Shown here: positions 38,615 through 47,541 of the stretch, one piece after another | Layout: each line of letters begins with the position of its first letter | Position numbering within the stretch: position 1 is the first letter of the stretch | Assembly (NCBI RefSeq): GCF_025717065.2 | Contig: NZ_JAOVZO020000014.1 | Location: 310,001-374,000, forward strand | Direction of reading: 5' to 3' | DNA from: Tahibacter soli | GTDB taxonomy: Bacteria; Pseudomonadota; Gammaproteobacteria; Xanthomonadales; Rhodanobacteraceae | DNA length: 64,000 bases | The notes under the pieces: model-generated | What the model saw: the letters and a program-made list of their open reading frames with translations, nothing else | Told to the model about the DNA's origin: nothing | Database searches by the model: none | Translations under genes and position numbers: made by a program

Positions 38615-39387
38615 ACGCAATGCCTTTCCCTCTCGGAACCCCTCGGGCACACGCCCACGCGGAATACCGCGCCGCAGGCCGCGACAGTCTCGCGGAACTC
38701 GTGGAACGGCACACCGCGCTCGTGTCGCGCCTGGCGCACCACCTCTGCGCGCGCCTGCCGGCGAACGTCGATGTCGGCGATCTCGTGCAGGCCGGCATGA
38801 TCGGGCTGATCGAAGCCTCGCGCAGCTACGACGCCGCGCAGGGCGCGTCGTTCGAAACCTACGCCTCGATCCGCATCCGCGGCGCGATGCTCGACGAAGT
38901 GCGCAAGGGCGACTGGATGCCCCGCTCGGTGCACCGCCGCGCGCGCGAGGCGGCCCAGGCCGTGCGGGACATCGAGCAGCGCACCGGGCGCGCCGCCGCG
39001 CCGGCCGATGTCGCGCGCGCGCTGGGCATGTCGCGCGAGGACTACGATCACCTGCTCGAGGACGCCGTCCGCGGCCAGGTGCTGAGCCTCGATATGCACG
39101 TGGAGGAGCACGGCGACGCGCGCCTGCCCGCGCTCCAGGCCGACGCGAGCCCGTCCGGCCGCTACGAGAGCGCGAAGTTCAGCGCGGCGCTGGCCGAGGC
39201 CATCGGCGGGCTGCCCGAGCGCGAGGCGCTCGTGCTCTCGCTCTATTACGAACAGGAACTCAACCTGCGCGAGATCGGCGCGACGCTCGGCGTCTCCGAA
39301 TCCCGCGTCTGCCAGATCCACGGCCAGGCACTGCTGCGCGTGCGTTCGCGCCTGGCCGGCTGGATCGACGACACCGCTTGCGCCTGA
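38611..39387 (+). CDS. fliA: FliA, sigma-28 flagellar sigma factor
   Basis: FliA transcribes late flagellar genes. The protein of 258 residues has region 2 ([44 protein letters not shown]), region 3 and region 4 ([21 protein letters not shown]). It is the predicted reader of the four TAAA/TCAA-N15-GCCGATAA sites in this window, and the target of FlgM. ATGA overlap with flhG. Confidence 0.98.
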   Translation: MNAMPFPLGTPRAHAHAEYRAAGRDSLAELVERHTALVSRLAHHLCARLPANVDVGDLVQAGMIGLIEASRSYDAAQGASFETYASIRIRGAMLDEVRKGDWMPRSVHRRAREAAQAVRDIEQRTGRAAAPADVARALGMSREDYDHLLEDAVRGQVLSLDMHVEEHGDARLPALQADASPSGRYESAKFSAALAEAIGGLPEREALVLSLYYEQELNLREIGATLGVSESRVCQIHGQALLRVRSRLAGWIDDTACA

Positions 39388-39401
39388 CCCCGGACCCCGC
39401 C

Positions 39402-39794
39402 ATGGACAAGAAAATCAAGATACTCATCGTCGACGACTTCTCCACAATGCGCCGCATCGTGAAGAACCTCCTCAACGACCTCGGGTTCTCCGATACCGCC
39501 GAGGCGGAGGACGGCCAGGGCGCGCTGGCGCACCTGCGGTCGAACCGCTGCGATCTCGTGGTGACCGACTGGAACATGCCCGGCATGAGCGGCATCGAGC
39601 TCTTGCGCGCGATCCGCGCCGACGCCCAGTTCGCCAAGCTGCCGGTGCTCATGGTCACCGCCGAGGCGAACCGCGACCAGATCATCGAGGCGGCGCGCTG
39701 CGGCGTGAACGGCTACATCATCAAGCCGTTCACGGCGAACACGCTGGAGGAAAAACTCACCAAGATCTTCGAACGCCTGGAGGCCGCAGCATGA
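39402..39794 (+). CDS. cheY: CheY, chemotaxis response regulator
   Basis: CheY-P binds FliM and changes motor direction. A receiver of 130 residues: [16 protein letters not shown], phospho-acceptor D56 in [12 protein letters not shown], Thr in MVTAEA and Lys in IIKPFTA. The ATG at 39402 ([10 protein letters not shown]) was chosen over an upstream one with no matching N-terminus. Overlaps cheZ by 4 bp; this is the canonical motor CheY. Confidence 0.97.
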   Translation: MDKKIKILIVDDFSTMRRIVKNLLNDLGFSDTAEAEDGQGALAHLRSNRCDLVVTDWNMPGMSGIELLRAIRADAQFAKLPVLMVTAEANRDQIIEAARCGVNGYIIKPFTANTLEEKLTKIFERLEAAA

Positions 39795-40435
39795 ACGCCC
39801 CCGCCCCCGTCCCGGCCGCGCCGATCGAAGACCCCGCGCGCATCGTCGAACTGCTCACCCGCGCGCTGCATGCGGTCGAAGCGGACGACGCCGCCCGCTA
39901 CCGCGAATGCATCGACGCGCTCGCCGAATGGCGCACGCGCCCTCTTTACGCCACCTTCGGCCGCCTCGCCCGCGAGATCGCCGAGGCCATGTCGTCGCTG
40001 CCCGTCGATTCGCGCCTGGGCGCGCTCGCCGGCTGCGAGCTGCCCGATGCGCGGGCACGGCTCGACTTCGTCACGCACATGACGGAAGAAGCGACGCACC
40101 GCACGCTCGACCTCGTCGAGGAGAACCGCCGCCTGCTCGACGAGATCGACGCGGCGACCGATCCCGCCGCGGTGCACGCCGCGGTGCTCGCGCTGCGCGC
40201 CAACCTCTCGCAGATGGCGCTGGCGCAGGAATACCAGGACCTGACCGGGCAGATCATCCGCCGGGTCACCGAAATCGTGGGACGTGTCGAGACCGCGCTT
40301 GCCGACTGCGGCGTGACCTTCGAGCCCGCCGCGCGTTCGCCGGTGCGTTCGTTCGGTCCGGCCATCAAGCATCTCGACGCGCCCGCCGTCTCGCAGAACG
40401 ACGCCGACGCGCTGCTGTCGGACCTCGGCTTCTGA
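39791..40435 (+). CDS. cheZ: CheZ, CheY-P phosphatase
   Basis: CheZ speeds removal of phosphate from CheY. The protein of 214 residues has the catalytic helix with [14 protein letters not shown] (Gln-Asp-Gln region) and the C-terminal CheY-binding tail ending ALLSDLGF. Between cheY and cheA, overlapping both. Confidence 0.96.
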   Translation: MNAPAPVPAAPIEDPARIVELLTRALHAVEADDAARYRECIDALAEWRTRPLYATFGRLAREIAEAMSSLPVDSRLGALAGCELPDARARLDFVTHMTEEATHRTLDLVEENRRLLDEIDAATDPAAVHAAVLALRANLSQMALAQEYQDLTGQIIRRVTEIVGRVETALADCGVTFEPAARSPVRSFGPAIKHLDAPAVSQNDADALLSDLGF

Positions 40436-42129
40436 TGAGCGGCCACGCCTCCGACGTCGTCGCCGACTTCATCGTCGAAGCGAACGAGATCGTCGATCGC
40501 CTCGGTGAGGATCTCGTCTCGCTCGAGCAGCGCCCGGGCGACCGCGAACTCCTCAATGCGATCTTCCGCGGCTTCCACACGATCAAGGGCGGTGCCGGCT
40601 TTTTCGATTTCGCGCCGCTCGTCGCCGTCTGCCACGGCGTGGAGGAACTCTTCAACCGCCTGCGCGCGGGCAACGGCGAGGTCGACCGCGGCGTGTTCGA
40701 CGCGGCGCAGGCTTCGCTCGACGCCGTCGCCGGCATGATGCGTTCGATCGCGGCCGGCACCGCGCCGGGCTCCGCGCCGCCGGCGCTGCTCGACGCGCTC
40801 CAGGCCGCCACGATGCAGGCCTGCCCGCCCGCACCGGCCGCCGCGGCGTCGTCTTCCGCGCCCGTCAGCGACGAGGAGTTCGACCGGCTGCTGGACGCTT
40901 TCCACAACGCGCCGTCCCCGTCCGTGCCGGCTGCGGCCGTTTCCGTCCCGGAAGCGGCGGCCGAACCGCCGCGCGCCGCCGCGGTGCAACCCTCGACGCG
41001 CGTCGAAACGCACCGGCTGGACAGCCTCATGAATCTTGCCGGCGAACTCGTGCTCGCGAGCAACCGGCTCAAGTCGCTGCGCCGGCGCTTTCGCGACGAG
41101 GCGCTCGAGCGCGCCGTCGGCAATCTCGACGTGGTCACCGGCCGCCTGCAAAACGCCGTGATGCGGCTGCGCATGCAGCCGGTCGGCCGCGCTTTTTCCC
41201 GGTTTCCGAAAGTGGTGCGCGACGTCGCGCGGCAGCTGCACAAGGAAGTCGCGCTCGTGCTCGCGGGCGAAGAGACGGAACTCGACAAGAACGTCGTCGA
41301 GGCGCTCGCCGATCCGCTGGTGCACCTCGTGCGCAATGCGATAGACCACGGCATCGAACCGCCCGACGTTCGCGAACGCCGCGGCAAGCCGCGGCAAGGC
41401 CGGCTCGAACTGTCCGCGTCGCAGGAGGGCGACCACATCCTCGTCGTCGTCGCCGACGACGGCGGCGGCATCGACCCCGAGGCGCTGCGCGAAGAGGCGC
41501 GTGCGCGCGGCCTGGTCGACGCCGAGAGCGCCGCGCGCATGAGCACCGAGGACTGCTACGACCTGATCTTCCTGCCCGGCTTTTCCACCCGCGAGGCGGT
41601 CAGCGAGATCTCCGGCCGCGGCGTCGGCATGGACGTGGTGAAGACCCGCATCGCCGCCGTCAGCGGCCGCGTGGCGGTGCGCAGCGACCTCGGCCGCGGC
41701 ACGCGATTCGAGATCCGCGTGCCGCTGACGCTCGCCGTGCTGCCGACGCTGCTGGTCGCCTGCGCGAAGCGCGTCTACGCGTTGCCGCTCGCGTCCGTGC
41801 AGGAGGTATTCACGTTCGCGCCCTCGCAGCGACGGTGGCTCCAAGGCCGCGAGGTGCTCGATACACGCGGCGAGGCGCTGCCGCTGGTCGCGCTGGGCAT
41901 GTGGCTCGATACCGCCGGCACGCGCTCGGGCGAGGCGTTCGTCGTCGTCGTCGGCCAGGGCGGACGGCGCGTGGGGCTGCTGGTCGACGAAGTGCACGGG
42001 CGCGAGGACGTCGTTATCAAGCCGCTGCCCGGACTGGTGCACGGCACCGCGGGCTATGCCGGCGCGGCGATCATCGGCGACGGCAGGCTCGCGCCGATCC
42101 TCGACGCCGAGACGTTCCTGGCCGCCTGA
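40435..42129 (+). CDS. cheA: CheA, chemotaxis histidine kinase (cluster 1)
   Basis: CheA phosphorylates CheY and CheB under receptor control. The protein of 564 residues has an HPt domain with H48 in FHTIKGG, a variable linker without an evident CheY-binding P2 domain, dimerisation P3 (about 185), kinase P4 ([22 protein letters not shown]) and a CheW-like P5. It sits with cheY and cheZ and before motC. It is the shorter of two CheA proteins in the locus. Confidence 0.97.
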   Translation: MSGHASDVVADFIVEANEIVDRLGEDLVSLEQRPGDRELLNAIFRGFHTIKGGAGFFDFAPLVAVCHGVEELFNRLRAGNGEVDRGVFDAAQASLDAVAGMMRSIAAGTAPGSAPPALLDALQAATMQACPPAPAAAASSSAPVSDEEFDRLLDAFHNAPSPSVPAAAVSVPEAAAEPPRAAAVQPSTRVETHRLDSLMNLAGELVLASNRLKSLRRRFRDEALERAVGNLDVVTGRLQNAVMRLRMQPVGRAFSRFPKVVRDVARQLHKEVALVLAGEETELDKNVVEALADPLVHLVRNAIDHGIEPPDVRERRGKPRQGRLELSASQEGDHILVVVADDGGGIDPEALREEARARGLVDAESAARMSTEDCYDLIFLPGFSTREAVSEISGRGVGMDVVKTRIAAVSGRVAVRSDLGRGTRFEIRVPLTLAVLPTLLVACAKRVYALPLASVQEVFTFAPSQRRWLQGREVLDTRGEALPLVALGMWLDTAGTRSGEAFVVVVGQGGRRVGLLVDEVHGREDVVIKPLPGLVHGTAGYAGAAIIGDGRLAPILDAETFLAA

Positions 42130-42133
42130 CGGC

Positions 42134-42160
42134 TCAAGCCGCCGGCGATCCTGCCGATAT
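42134..42160 (+). promoter_or_regulatory. sigma-28 promoter abutting motC
   Basis: TCAA (42134-42137), 15 nt, then GCCGATAT (42153-42160), seven of eight consensus positions in the -10. The predicted start is about 42167, one base before the motC ATG at 42168. The transcript would then be nearly leaderless. No Shine-Dalgarno precedes that ATG. Confidence 0.72.
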
Positions 42161-42167
42161 TCCACAC

Positions 42168-42908
42168 ATGGACATCCTCACTCTCGTCGGCCTCGTACTC
42201 GCGCTGGTGGCGCTCCTGGTGGGCGCCGTGCTCAAGGGCGCGGGCCTCAGCGCGCTGTGGTCTTCCGCGGCGTTCGTGATCGTGATCATCGGCACGCTCG
42301 CGGCCATCTTCGTGCAGACGCCGATGTCGACCTTCAAGCGCGCGCTCGGCATCGTCGCCTGGGTGTTCAAGCCGCCGGCCAGCGGCGCCGAGGCGCTGAT
42401 CGCGCAAGTGGTCGAGTGGAGCGGCGTCGCGCGCAAGCAGGGCCTTCTGGGCCTCGAGAACCAGATCGCCTCGCAGGACGACCCCTTCGTCAAGCGCGGC
42501 CTGCAGATGCTGGTGGATGGCAGCGAACCCGACGCGATCCGCGACACGCTCGAAACCGACATGTCCACGACCGAGCACGCCGACCTCGCCGCCGCCAAAG
42601 TGTTCGAAGGCATGGGCATCTACTCGCCCACGCTCGGCATCATCGGCGCCGTGCTCGGCCTCATCGCGGTGATGAAGAATCTCGCCGACCCGAGCAAGCT
42701 CGGGCACGGCATCGCCGCCGCGTTCACCGCCACGATCTACGGCATCGGCGCCGCAAATCTTGTATTTCTTCCTTTTGCAAACAAGTTGAAAGGCGTCGTC
42801 GCGCAGCGCACGCGCGAACGCGAACTGCTCGTCGCGGGCCTCATCGCCATCGCTCACGGCGAGAACCCGCGGAACATCGAAGCCAAGCTGCAGGCTTTCC
42901 TGCACTGA
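42168..42908 (+). CDS. motC: MotC (MotA-like), flagellar stator proton channel
   Basis: MotC pairs with MotD as one of the stator units of Pseudomonas-type motors. The protein of 246 residues has four TM helices, the MotA loop (ETDMSTTEHADLAAAKVFEGMG, in part) and the TM3-TM4 region with PTLGIIGAVLGLIAVMKNL and IAAAFTATIYGIG. Start as in MotC of Pseudomonas (MDILTLVGLVLA). It follows cheA and precedes motD. The window holds no motA/motB pair. Confidence 0.95.
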   Translation: MDILTLVGLVLALVALLVGAVLKGAGLSALWSSAAFVIVIIGTLAAIFVQTPMSTFKRALGIVAWVFKPPASGAEALIAQVVEWSGVARKQGLLGLENQIASQDDPFVKRGLQMLVDGSEPDAIRDTLETDMSTTEHADLAAAKVFEGMGIYSPTLGIIGAVLGLIAVMKNLADPSKLGHGIAAAFTATIYGIGAANLVFLPFANKLKGVVAQRTRERELLVAGLIAIAHGENPRNIEAKLQAFLH

Positions 42909-42915
42909 GACCGCC

Positions 42916-43818
42916 ATGGCGCGCAAGAAGCACCACGAGGAACATGCCAACCACGAGGCCTGGGCGATCCCCTACGGCGACCTCGTGACCCTGCTGCTCG
43001 CCTTCTTCGTCGTGATGTATTCCATCTCGTCGGTGAACGAGGGCAAGTACCGCGTGCTGGCCGACTCGCTGTCCGAAGCGTTCGGCGGTCCGCCGCGCTC
43101 GGTCAAGCCCTTGCAGCTCGGCCGCGTGCAGCAGCGCGGTTCGCAGAACGAATCCGCCACTATGGTGGCCAACAAGCTGCCGCGCAGCGCCCTCGCCTCG
43201 CGCATGATCAGCGACCTGCCGACGCGACCGCAGATGCGGCTCGCCGTCGAGACCGGCTCGCCCGACGCCGCCACGGCACGCTACGCGCGGGCGCGCGAAA
43301 AGCTCGAGACGATCGCCGTGCGCGTGGAAGAAGCGCTCGCGCCGCTGATCCGCGCCGATCTCGTCGTCGTCACCCGCACGCCGCTGTGGCTCGAGGTGGA
43401 GGTGAAGGCGGACATCCTGTTCGACTCGGGTTCCGCCGCGCCGCGCGAGGACGCGTGCGCGACGATCGCGCGGCTCGGCCAGACGCTGGCGCCGTTCCCG
43501 AACGGCATCCGCATCGAGGGACACACCGACGACCGCCCGATCGCCACGGCCGCGTTTCCGTCCAACTGGGAGCTCTCGGCCGCGCGTGCCGCGAGCGTCG
43601 TGCGCCTGTTCGCGGCCGAAGGCGTCGCGCCGGCGCGCATGACGGTGATCGGCTACGGCCAGGAACGTCCGAAGGCCGACAACGCCGACATCGACGGCCG
43701 CAGCGAGAACCGGCGCGTCGTGCTGGCCATCCTCGCCACGCCCGACGAACCCGGCACGAGCGCGGCCGAAACGACCACCGCGCAAGCGTCGGTCGCGCGT
43801 TCCGGCGAGGCCGGCTGA
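42916..43818 (+). CDS. motD: MotD (MotB-like), peptidoglycan-anchored stator protein
   Basis: MotD anchors the stator to the cell wall. The protein of 300 residues has an N-terminal cytoplasmic Lys/His-rich stretch, one TM with the proton-binding Asp22 in YGDLVTLLLAFFVVMYS, a periplasmic linker and an OmpA-like domain (IEGHTDDRPI, NWELSAARAASVVR, GYGQERPKADN, SENRRVVL). It lies 7 bp after motC. Confidence 0.96.
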   Translation: MARKKHHEEHANHEAWAIPYGDLVTLLLAFFVVMYSISSVNEGKYRVLADSLSEAFGGPPRSVKPLQLGRVQQRGSQNESATMVANKLPRSALASRMISDLPTRPQMRLAVETGSPDAATARYARAREKLETIAVRVEEALAPLIRADLVVVTRTPLWLEVEVKADILFDSGSAAPREDACATIARLGQTLAPFPNGIRIEGHTDDRPIATAAFPSNWELSAARAASVVRLFAAEGVAPARMTVIGYGQERPKADNADIDGRSENRRVVLAILATPDEPGTSAAETTTAQASVARSGEAG

Positions 43819-43819
43819 C

Positions 43820-44284
43820 GTGGCCGCCTGCGCCTTTCGCGCCAGCGCCGCCTCGTCCGCCGCGAGCCGCGAACAGCGCTGGCTGCTGCTGCGCGCGGGC
43901 GACCGCACCTGCGCCGTCGAGCTGCTGGCGGTGCAGGAAGTGCAGCGCGTGAGCGACATCGTGCCGCTGCGCGGGGTCCGCGGCGACATCGTCGGCATCG
44001 TCAACCTGCGCGGGCAGATCGTGCCCGTGATCGATCTCGCGCGGCGGCTGTGCTTCGAACGCGCCGCGATCGACGACGCCTCGCGCATCGTCGTGCTCGA
44101 ACGCGGCGGCGCCCTGGCCGGGCTGCTGGTTTCCGCCGTCACGGAAGTCGTCACGTTTCCCGACGCGGCGCTCGAGCGCCTGTCGACGCCCTTCAACGAA
44201 ATCTCCGACCCGTCGCTCGCCGGCCTGACGCGCCACGGCGGCGCCTTCGCGCTGCTGCTCGACGCCGACGCGCTGGTGCGCTGA
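43820..44284 (+). CDS. cheW: CheW-domain coupling protein (cluster 1)
   Basis: CheW bridges MCPs and CheA. The protein of 154 residues has the CheW fold with CAVELLAVQEVQ, GDIVGIVNLRGQIVPVIDL and a C-terminal segment ending LLLDADALVR. GTG start, one base after motD. In Pseudomonas the same position also holds parC and parP; those genes are absent here. Confidence 0.9.
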   Translation: MAACAFRASAASSAASREQRWLLLRAGDRTCAVELLAVQEVQRVSDIVPLRGVRGDIVGIVNLRGQIVPVIDLARRLCFERAAIDDASRIVVLERGGALAGLLVSAVTEVVTFPDAALERLSTPFNEISDPSLAGLTRHGGAFALLLDADALVR

Positions 44285-44318
44285 GCGCGACGCCGTGTTT
44301 GAAAATTTCCGCATCCGC

Positions 44319-44345
44319 TCAAGTCGCGCGCGATGCGGCCGATAC
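44319..44345 (+). promoter_or_regulatory. sigma-28 promoter of the second chemosensory cluster
   Basis: TCAA (44319-44322), 15 nt, then GCCGATAC (44338-44345). It uses the same TCAA -35 as the motC site. The predicted start, about 44352, leaves a 24-nt leader with GAGGA before the ATG at 44376. Confidence 0.75.
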
Positions 44346-44375
44346 ACCCCTCAACGCATGTCGAACGAGGACGCC

Positions 44376-44660
44376 ATGAACCGCCTCACGCTGGAATCCG
44401 ACCTGGGCATCGAATCCGTCGATGCCCTCAAGCACACGCTGATGCCGCTGGTGGCCGAGCACGACGTGGTCGTGCTCGACGCCAGCGGCGTCGACCGCAT
44501 CCACAGCGCCGCGCTGCAGACCCTGTGCGCGTTCGCGCTCGAACGCCGCGCCGCCGGCCGCGCCCTGCGCTATGACGGCGTCGCGCCGGAGTTCGCGGAC
44601 GCCGCACGCCTGCTCGCCCTCGACGTGCCGCTGGGACTCGCGGCCGGAGGCGTGTCGTGA
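44376..44660 (+). CDS. STAS-domain protein heading the second chemosensory cluster
   Basis: A single STAS domain of 94 residues, like anti-sigma-factor antagonists and the lipid-asymmetry protein MlaB. The core is VVVLDASGVDRIHSAALQTL, with Ser at the usual phosphorylation position (HSAAL). The ATG at 44376 has GAGGA 4 nt upstream; one at 44358 lacks a ribosome site. It overlaps the following cheY by 4 bp. No anti-sigma kinase partner is in the window; a link to array or kinase signalling is inferred from position. Confidence 0.88.
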   Translation: MNRLTLESDLGIESVDALKHTLMPLVAEHDVVVLDASGVDRIHSAALQTLCAFALERRAAGRALRYDGVAPEFADAARLLALDVPLGLAAGGVS

Positions 44661-45025
44661 GCGCGCTGCGCGTGCTGGCGGTGGACGACTCGCCGACCAT
44701 GCGGCAGATGGTGGCCTTCTCGCTGCGCGAGGCCGGCTTCGAGGTGAGCGAGGCCGAGGACGGCGCCGATGCGCTGGCCAAGGCACGGCAGGAAAAATAC
44801 TCCTGCGTCGTCGCCGACGTGAACATGCCGAAGATGGACGGCATCACGCTGATCCGCGAACTGCGGCGGCTGCCGGACTATCGCTTCACGCCGCTGCTCA
44901 TGCTCACCACCGAGTCGGGCGGCGAGAAGAAGCTCGAAGGCAAGGCCGCCGGCGCCACCGGCTGGATCGTCAAGCCGTTCGACCCGCAGCAGCTGGTCGC
45001 GACGATCCGCAAGGTGCTGGGCTGA
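44657..45025 (+). CDS. cheY: CheY-like receiver (cluster 2)
   Basis: A receiver of 122 residues: VLAVDDSPTMRQMV, phospho-acceptor D54 in VVADVNMPKMDG, Thr in MLTTES and Lys in IVKPFDPQQL. This resembles the CheY of cheY-cheA-cheW-mcp-cheRDB clusters rather than the motor CheY. It starts with GTG and is followed 2 bp later by cheA. It may act as a phosphate sink or drive a non-flagellar output. Confidence 0.94.
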   Translation: MSALRVLAVDDSPTMRQMVAFSLREAGFEVSEAEDGADALAKARQEKYSCVVADVNMPKMDGITLIRELRRLPDYRFTPLLMLTTESGGEKKLEGKAAGATGWIVKPFDPQQLVATIRKVLG

Positions 45026-45027
45026 CC

Positions 45028-46983
45028 ATGGCCGCGATCGATCTTGCGCAGTTCCAGGCGACGTTCTTCGCCGAAAGCCGCGAGGGACTGGACGCGATGG
45101 AGGCGGGCCTGCTCGCGCTGGAAAGCGGCGCGGCGAATGCCGAGACGATCAACACGGTGTTCCGCGCCGCGCATTCGATGAAGGGCGGCGCCGCCACGTT
45201 CGGATTCACCGCGATCACCGACACCACGCACCTCGCCGAGACGCTGCTCGACCAGCTGCGCGCCGGCAGGCGTGCCGCGGACGCGGCGTTCGTCGACGCG
45301 CTGCTGGCGACGGTGGACGCGCTGCGGGCAATGCTCGATGCGGCCGAACGCGGCCTCGACGCGCCGGCCGGCATCGTGCGCGCGACCTGCTCCCGGCTCG
45401 ACGGCCTGCTCGGCGCCGCATCGGCGCCGGCCGCCTCCGCGGCTGCCGCGCCGCCGACCGGTGGCTGGCGCATCCACTTTCGGCCGCGACCGGGGCTCTA
45501 CGCGAGCGGCAATGATCCCTCGCGCCTCCTGCGCGAGCTCGACGCGCTCGGCCGCGCGCGCGTGACCTGCGACCTGGCCGACCTGCCGCCGCTCTCCGCG
45601 CTCGACCCGGTCGAAGCGCGCCTGGCCTGGCGCATCGACCTCGAAGGCGACATACCGCGCGACGCGGTCGACGGCGTCTTCGCCTGGGTCGACACCGAAT
45701 GCGACCTCGACATCGCACCGCTACCCGCGATCGCCACGCCCGCGGCGGCGCCTCCCGCCGACGCCCCCGAAACGCGCGCCGCCGGGTCGGGCGCCATCGA
45801 ACCGGGCGAGCACGCCGAGACGTCGATGCGCGTGGCCGTGCCGAAGATCGACGCGTTGATCAACCTCGTCGGCGAGCTGGTGATCAACCAGGCGTCGCTC
45901 AAGCAGCGCGCGAGCCTGCTCGACGCCGCGGCCGCCGAATCGCTCGGCGCCTGCCTCGACGAGATCGAGCGCAACACGCGCGACCTGCAGGAAGCCGTGA
46001 TGGCCGTGCGCATGGTGCCGGTCGAAGCGCTGTTCTCGCGCTTCCCGCGCCTGGTGCGCGACCTCGCCGCGCGCCTTTCCAAAAAAGTGCAATTGCAGAC
46101 TTCTGGAGAAGGCACCGAACTCGACAAGGGCGTCATCGAGCGCATCGTCGATCCGCTCGTGCACCTCGTCCGCAATGCGCTGGACCACGGCCTCGAGCCG
46201 CCGGAGGACCGGCTTCGCGCCGGCAAGCCGGCTGCGGGCACGATTTCGCTGTCCGCGTCGCACCAGGGCGGCAGCATCGTCATCGAAGTGACCGACGACG
46301 GCCGCGGCATCGATCGCGCGCGCCTCGTCGCGAAAGCGGCCGAACGCGGCATCGCGGTCGATCCCGGCGCGTCCGACGCGGAAATCTGGCAGCTGGTGTT
46401 CCATCCCGGACTGTCGACGGCCGGCGCGATCACCGACATCTCCGGCCGCGGCGTCGGCATGGACGTGGTGCGCCGGAACATCCTCGCGCTCGGCGGCGAA
46501 GTCGCCATCGCCAGCGAGCCCGGCGCGGGAACCCGCGTCACCGTGCGCCTGCCGCTCACGCTCGCGATCCTCGACGGCATGTCGGTCGCGGTCGACGGCG
46601 AGACCTACGTCCTGCCGCTCGGCTACGTCGTCGAGTCGCTGCAGGTGCGGCCGGCCGACGTGAACCTCGTCGCCGCCCGGCATCGCGTTTTGCGCGTGCG
46701 CGGCGAGTACCTGCCGTTGCTGGCGATGCGCGAGCTGTTCGGCAGCCCCGGCGCGGCCGGTGCGCAGCGCCAGCCGGTCGCGGTCGTCGTGGAAAGCGAC
46801 GGGCGCAAGCTCGCGCTCGAGATCGACGAACTGGTCGGCCAGCAGCAGGTGGTGGTCAAGAGCATCGAATCGAACTACCGGCGCGTCGACGGCGTATCCG
46901 GCGCGACGATCCTGGGCGACGGCCGCGTCGCGCTGATCGTCGACGTCGGCGGCCTCGCCCGCCGCTACGCACGCGTCGCCTGA
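45028..46983 (+). CDS. cheA: CheA histidine kinase (cluster 2)
   Basis: A second CheA, 651 residues: HPt with H49 in AAHSMKGGA, a central domain (about 145-230; [35 protein letters not shown]) common in this CheA subfamily in place of a P2, P3 (near 265-330), kinase P4 ([22 protein letters not shown]) and CheW-like P5. Its own cheY, cheW, MCP and cheRDB follow, so it forms a complete second pathway. Confidence 0.97.
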   Translation: MAAIDLAQFQATFFAESREGLDAMEAGLLALESGAANAETINTVFRAAHSMKGGAATFGFTAITDTTHLAETLLDQLRAGRRAADAAFVDALLATVDALRAMLDAAERGLDAPAGIVRATCSRLDGLLGAASAPAASAAAAPPTGGWRIHFRPRPGLYASGNDPSRLLRELDALGRARVTCDLADLPPLSALDPVEARLAWRIDLEGDIPRDAVDGVFAWVDTECDLDIAPLPAIATPAAAPPADAPETRAAGSGAIEPGEHAETSMRVAVPKIDALINLVGELVINQASLKQRASLLDAAAAESLGACLDEIERNTRDLQEAVMAVRMVPVEALFSRFPRLVRDLAARLSKKVQLQTSGEGTELDKGVIERIVDPLVHLVRNALDHGLEPPEDRLRAGKPAAGTISLSASHQGGSIVIEVTDDGRGIDRARLVAKAAERGIAVDPGASDAEIWQLVFHPGLSTAGAITDISGRGVGMDVVRRNILALGGEVAIASEPGAGTRVTVRLPLTLAILDGMSVAVDGETYVLPLGYVVESLQVRPADVNLVAARHRVLRVRGEYLPLLAMRELFGSPGAAGAQRQPVAVVVESDGRKLALEIDELVGQQQVVVKSIESNYRRVDGVSGATILGDGRVALIVDVGGLARRYARVA

Positions 46984-46995
46984 AGGAGCCCACGC

Positions 46996-47541
46996 ATGAT
47001 CGACATCGACAAACCCTCGCCGCCCGCGCGCGGCATGCCGGCGCCGCCGCGCGAGTTCCTCACGTTCACGCTCGCGGGCGAGGAATACGGCATCGACATT
47101 CTCAAGGTGCAGGAAATCCGCGGCTACGACGCCGTCACGCGGATACCGAACGCGCCCGACTTCGTCCGCGGCGTGATCAACCTGCGCGGCACCATCGTGC
47201 CGGTCGTCGACCTGCGCACGAAGTTCCGCCTGCCCGACGCGCGCTACGACGAGTTCACCGCGATGATCGTGGTCAACGCCGCGCGCCGCGTGGTCGGCGT
47301 CGTCGTCGACGGCGTCTGCGACGTGGCGCCGCTGGCGCGCGACGAAATCCATATCGCGCCCGAATTCGGCGGCGCGATCGACGGCCGCTTTCTCACCGGC
47401 ATCGGCACGCGCGACGGCCGCATGCTGATCCTGCTCGACATCGAGGGCTTGCTCGGCAGCACCGAGTTCGGCCTCACCGCTACCTACGGCGCGGACGCGC
47501 CGATCAATCAGGAATCGCCCACATGCCACGCCTCTCCTTGA
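46996..47541 (+). CDS. cheW: CheW coupling protein (cluster 2)
   Basis: The protein of 181 residues is a full CheW with [41 protein letters not shown] and [12 protein letters not shown]. The ATG follows GAAGGAG. It couples the adjacent CheA2 and MCP; its last codons overlap the MCP start by 19 bp. Confidence 0.97.
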   Translation: MIDIDKPSPPARGMPAPPREFLTFTLAGEEYGIDILKVQEIRGYDAVTRIPNAPDFVRGVINLRGTIVPVVDLRTKFRLPDARYDEFTAMIVVNAARRVVGVVVDGVCDVAPLARDEIHIAPEFGGAIDGRFLTGIGTRDGRMLILLDIEGLLGSTEFGLTATYGADAPINQESPTCHASP

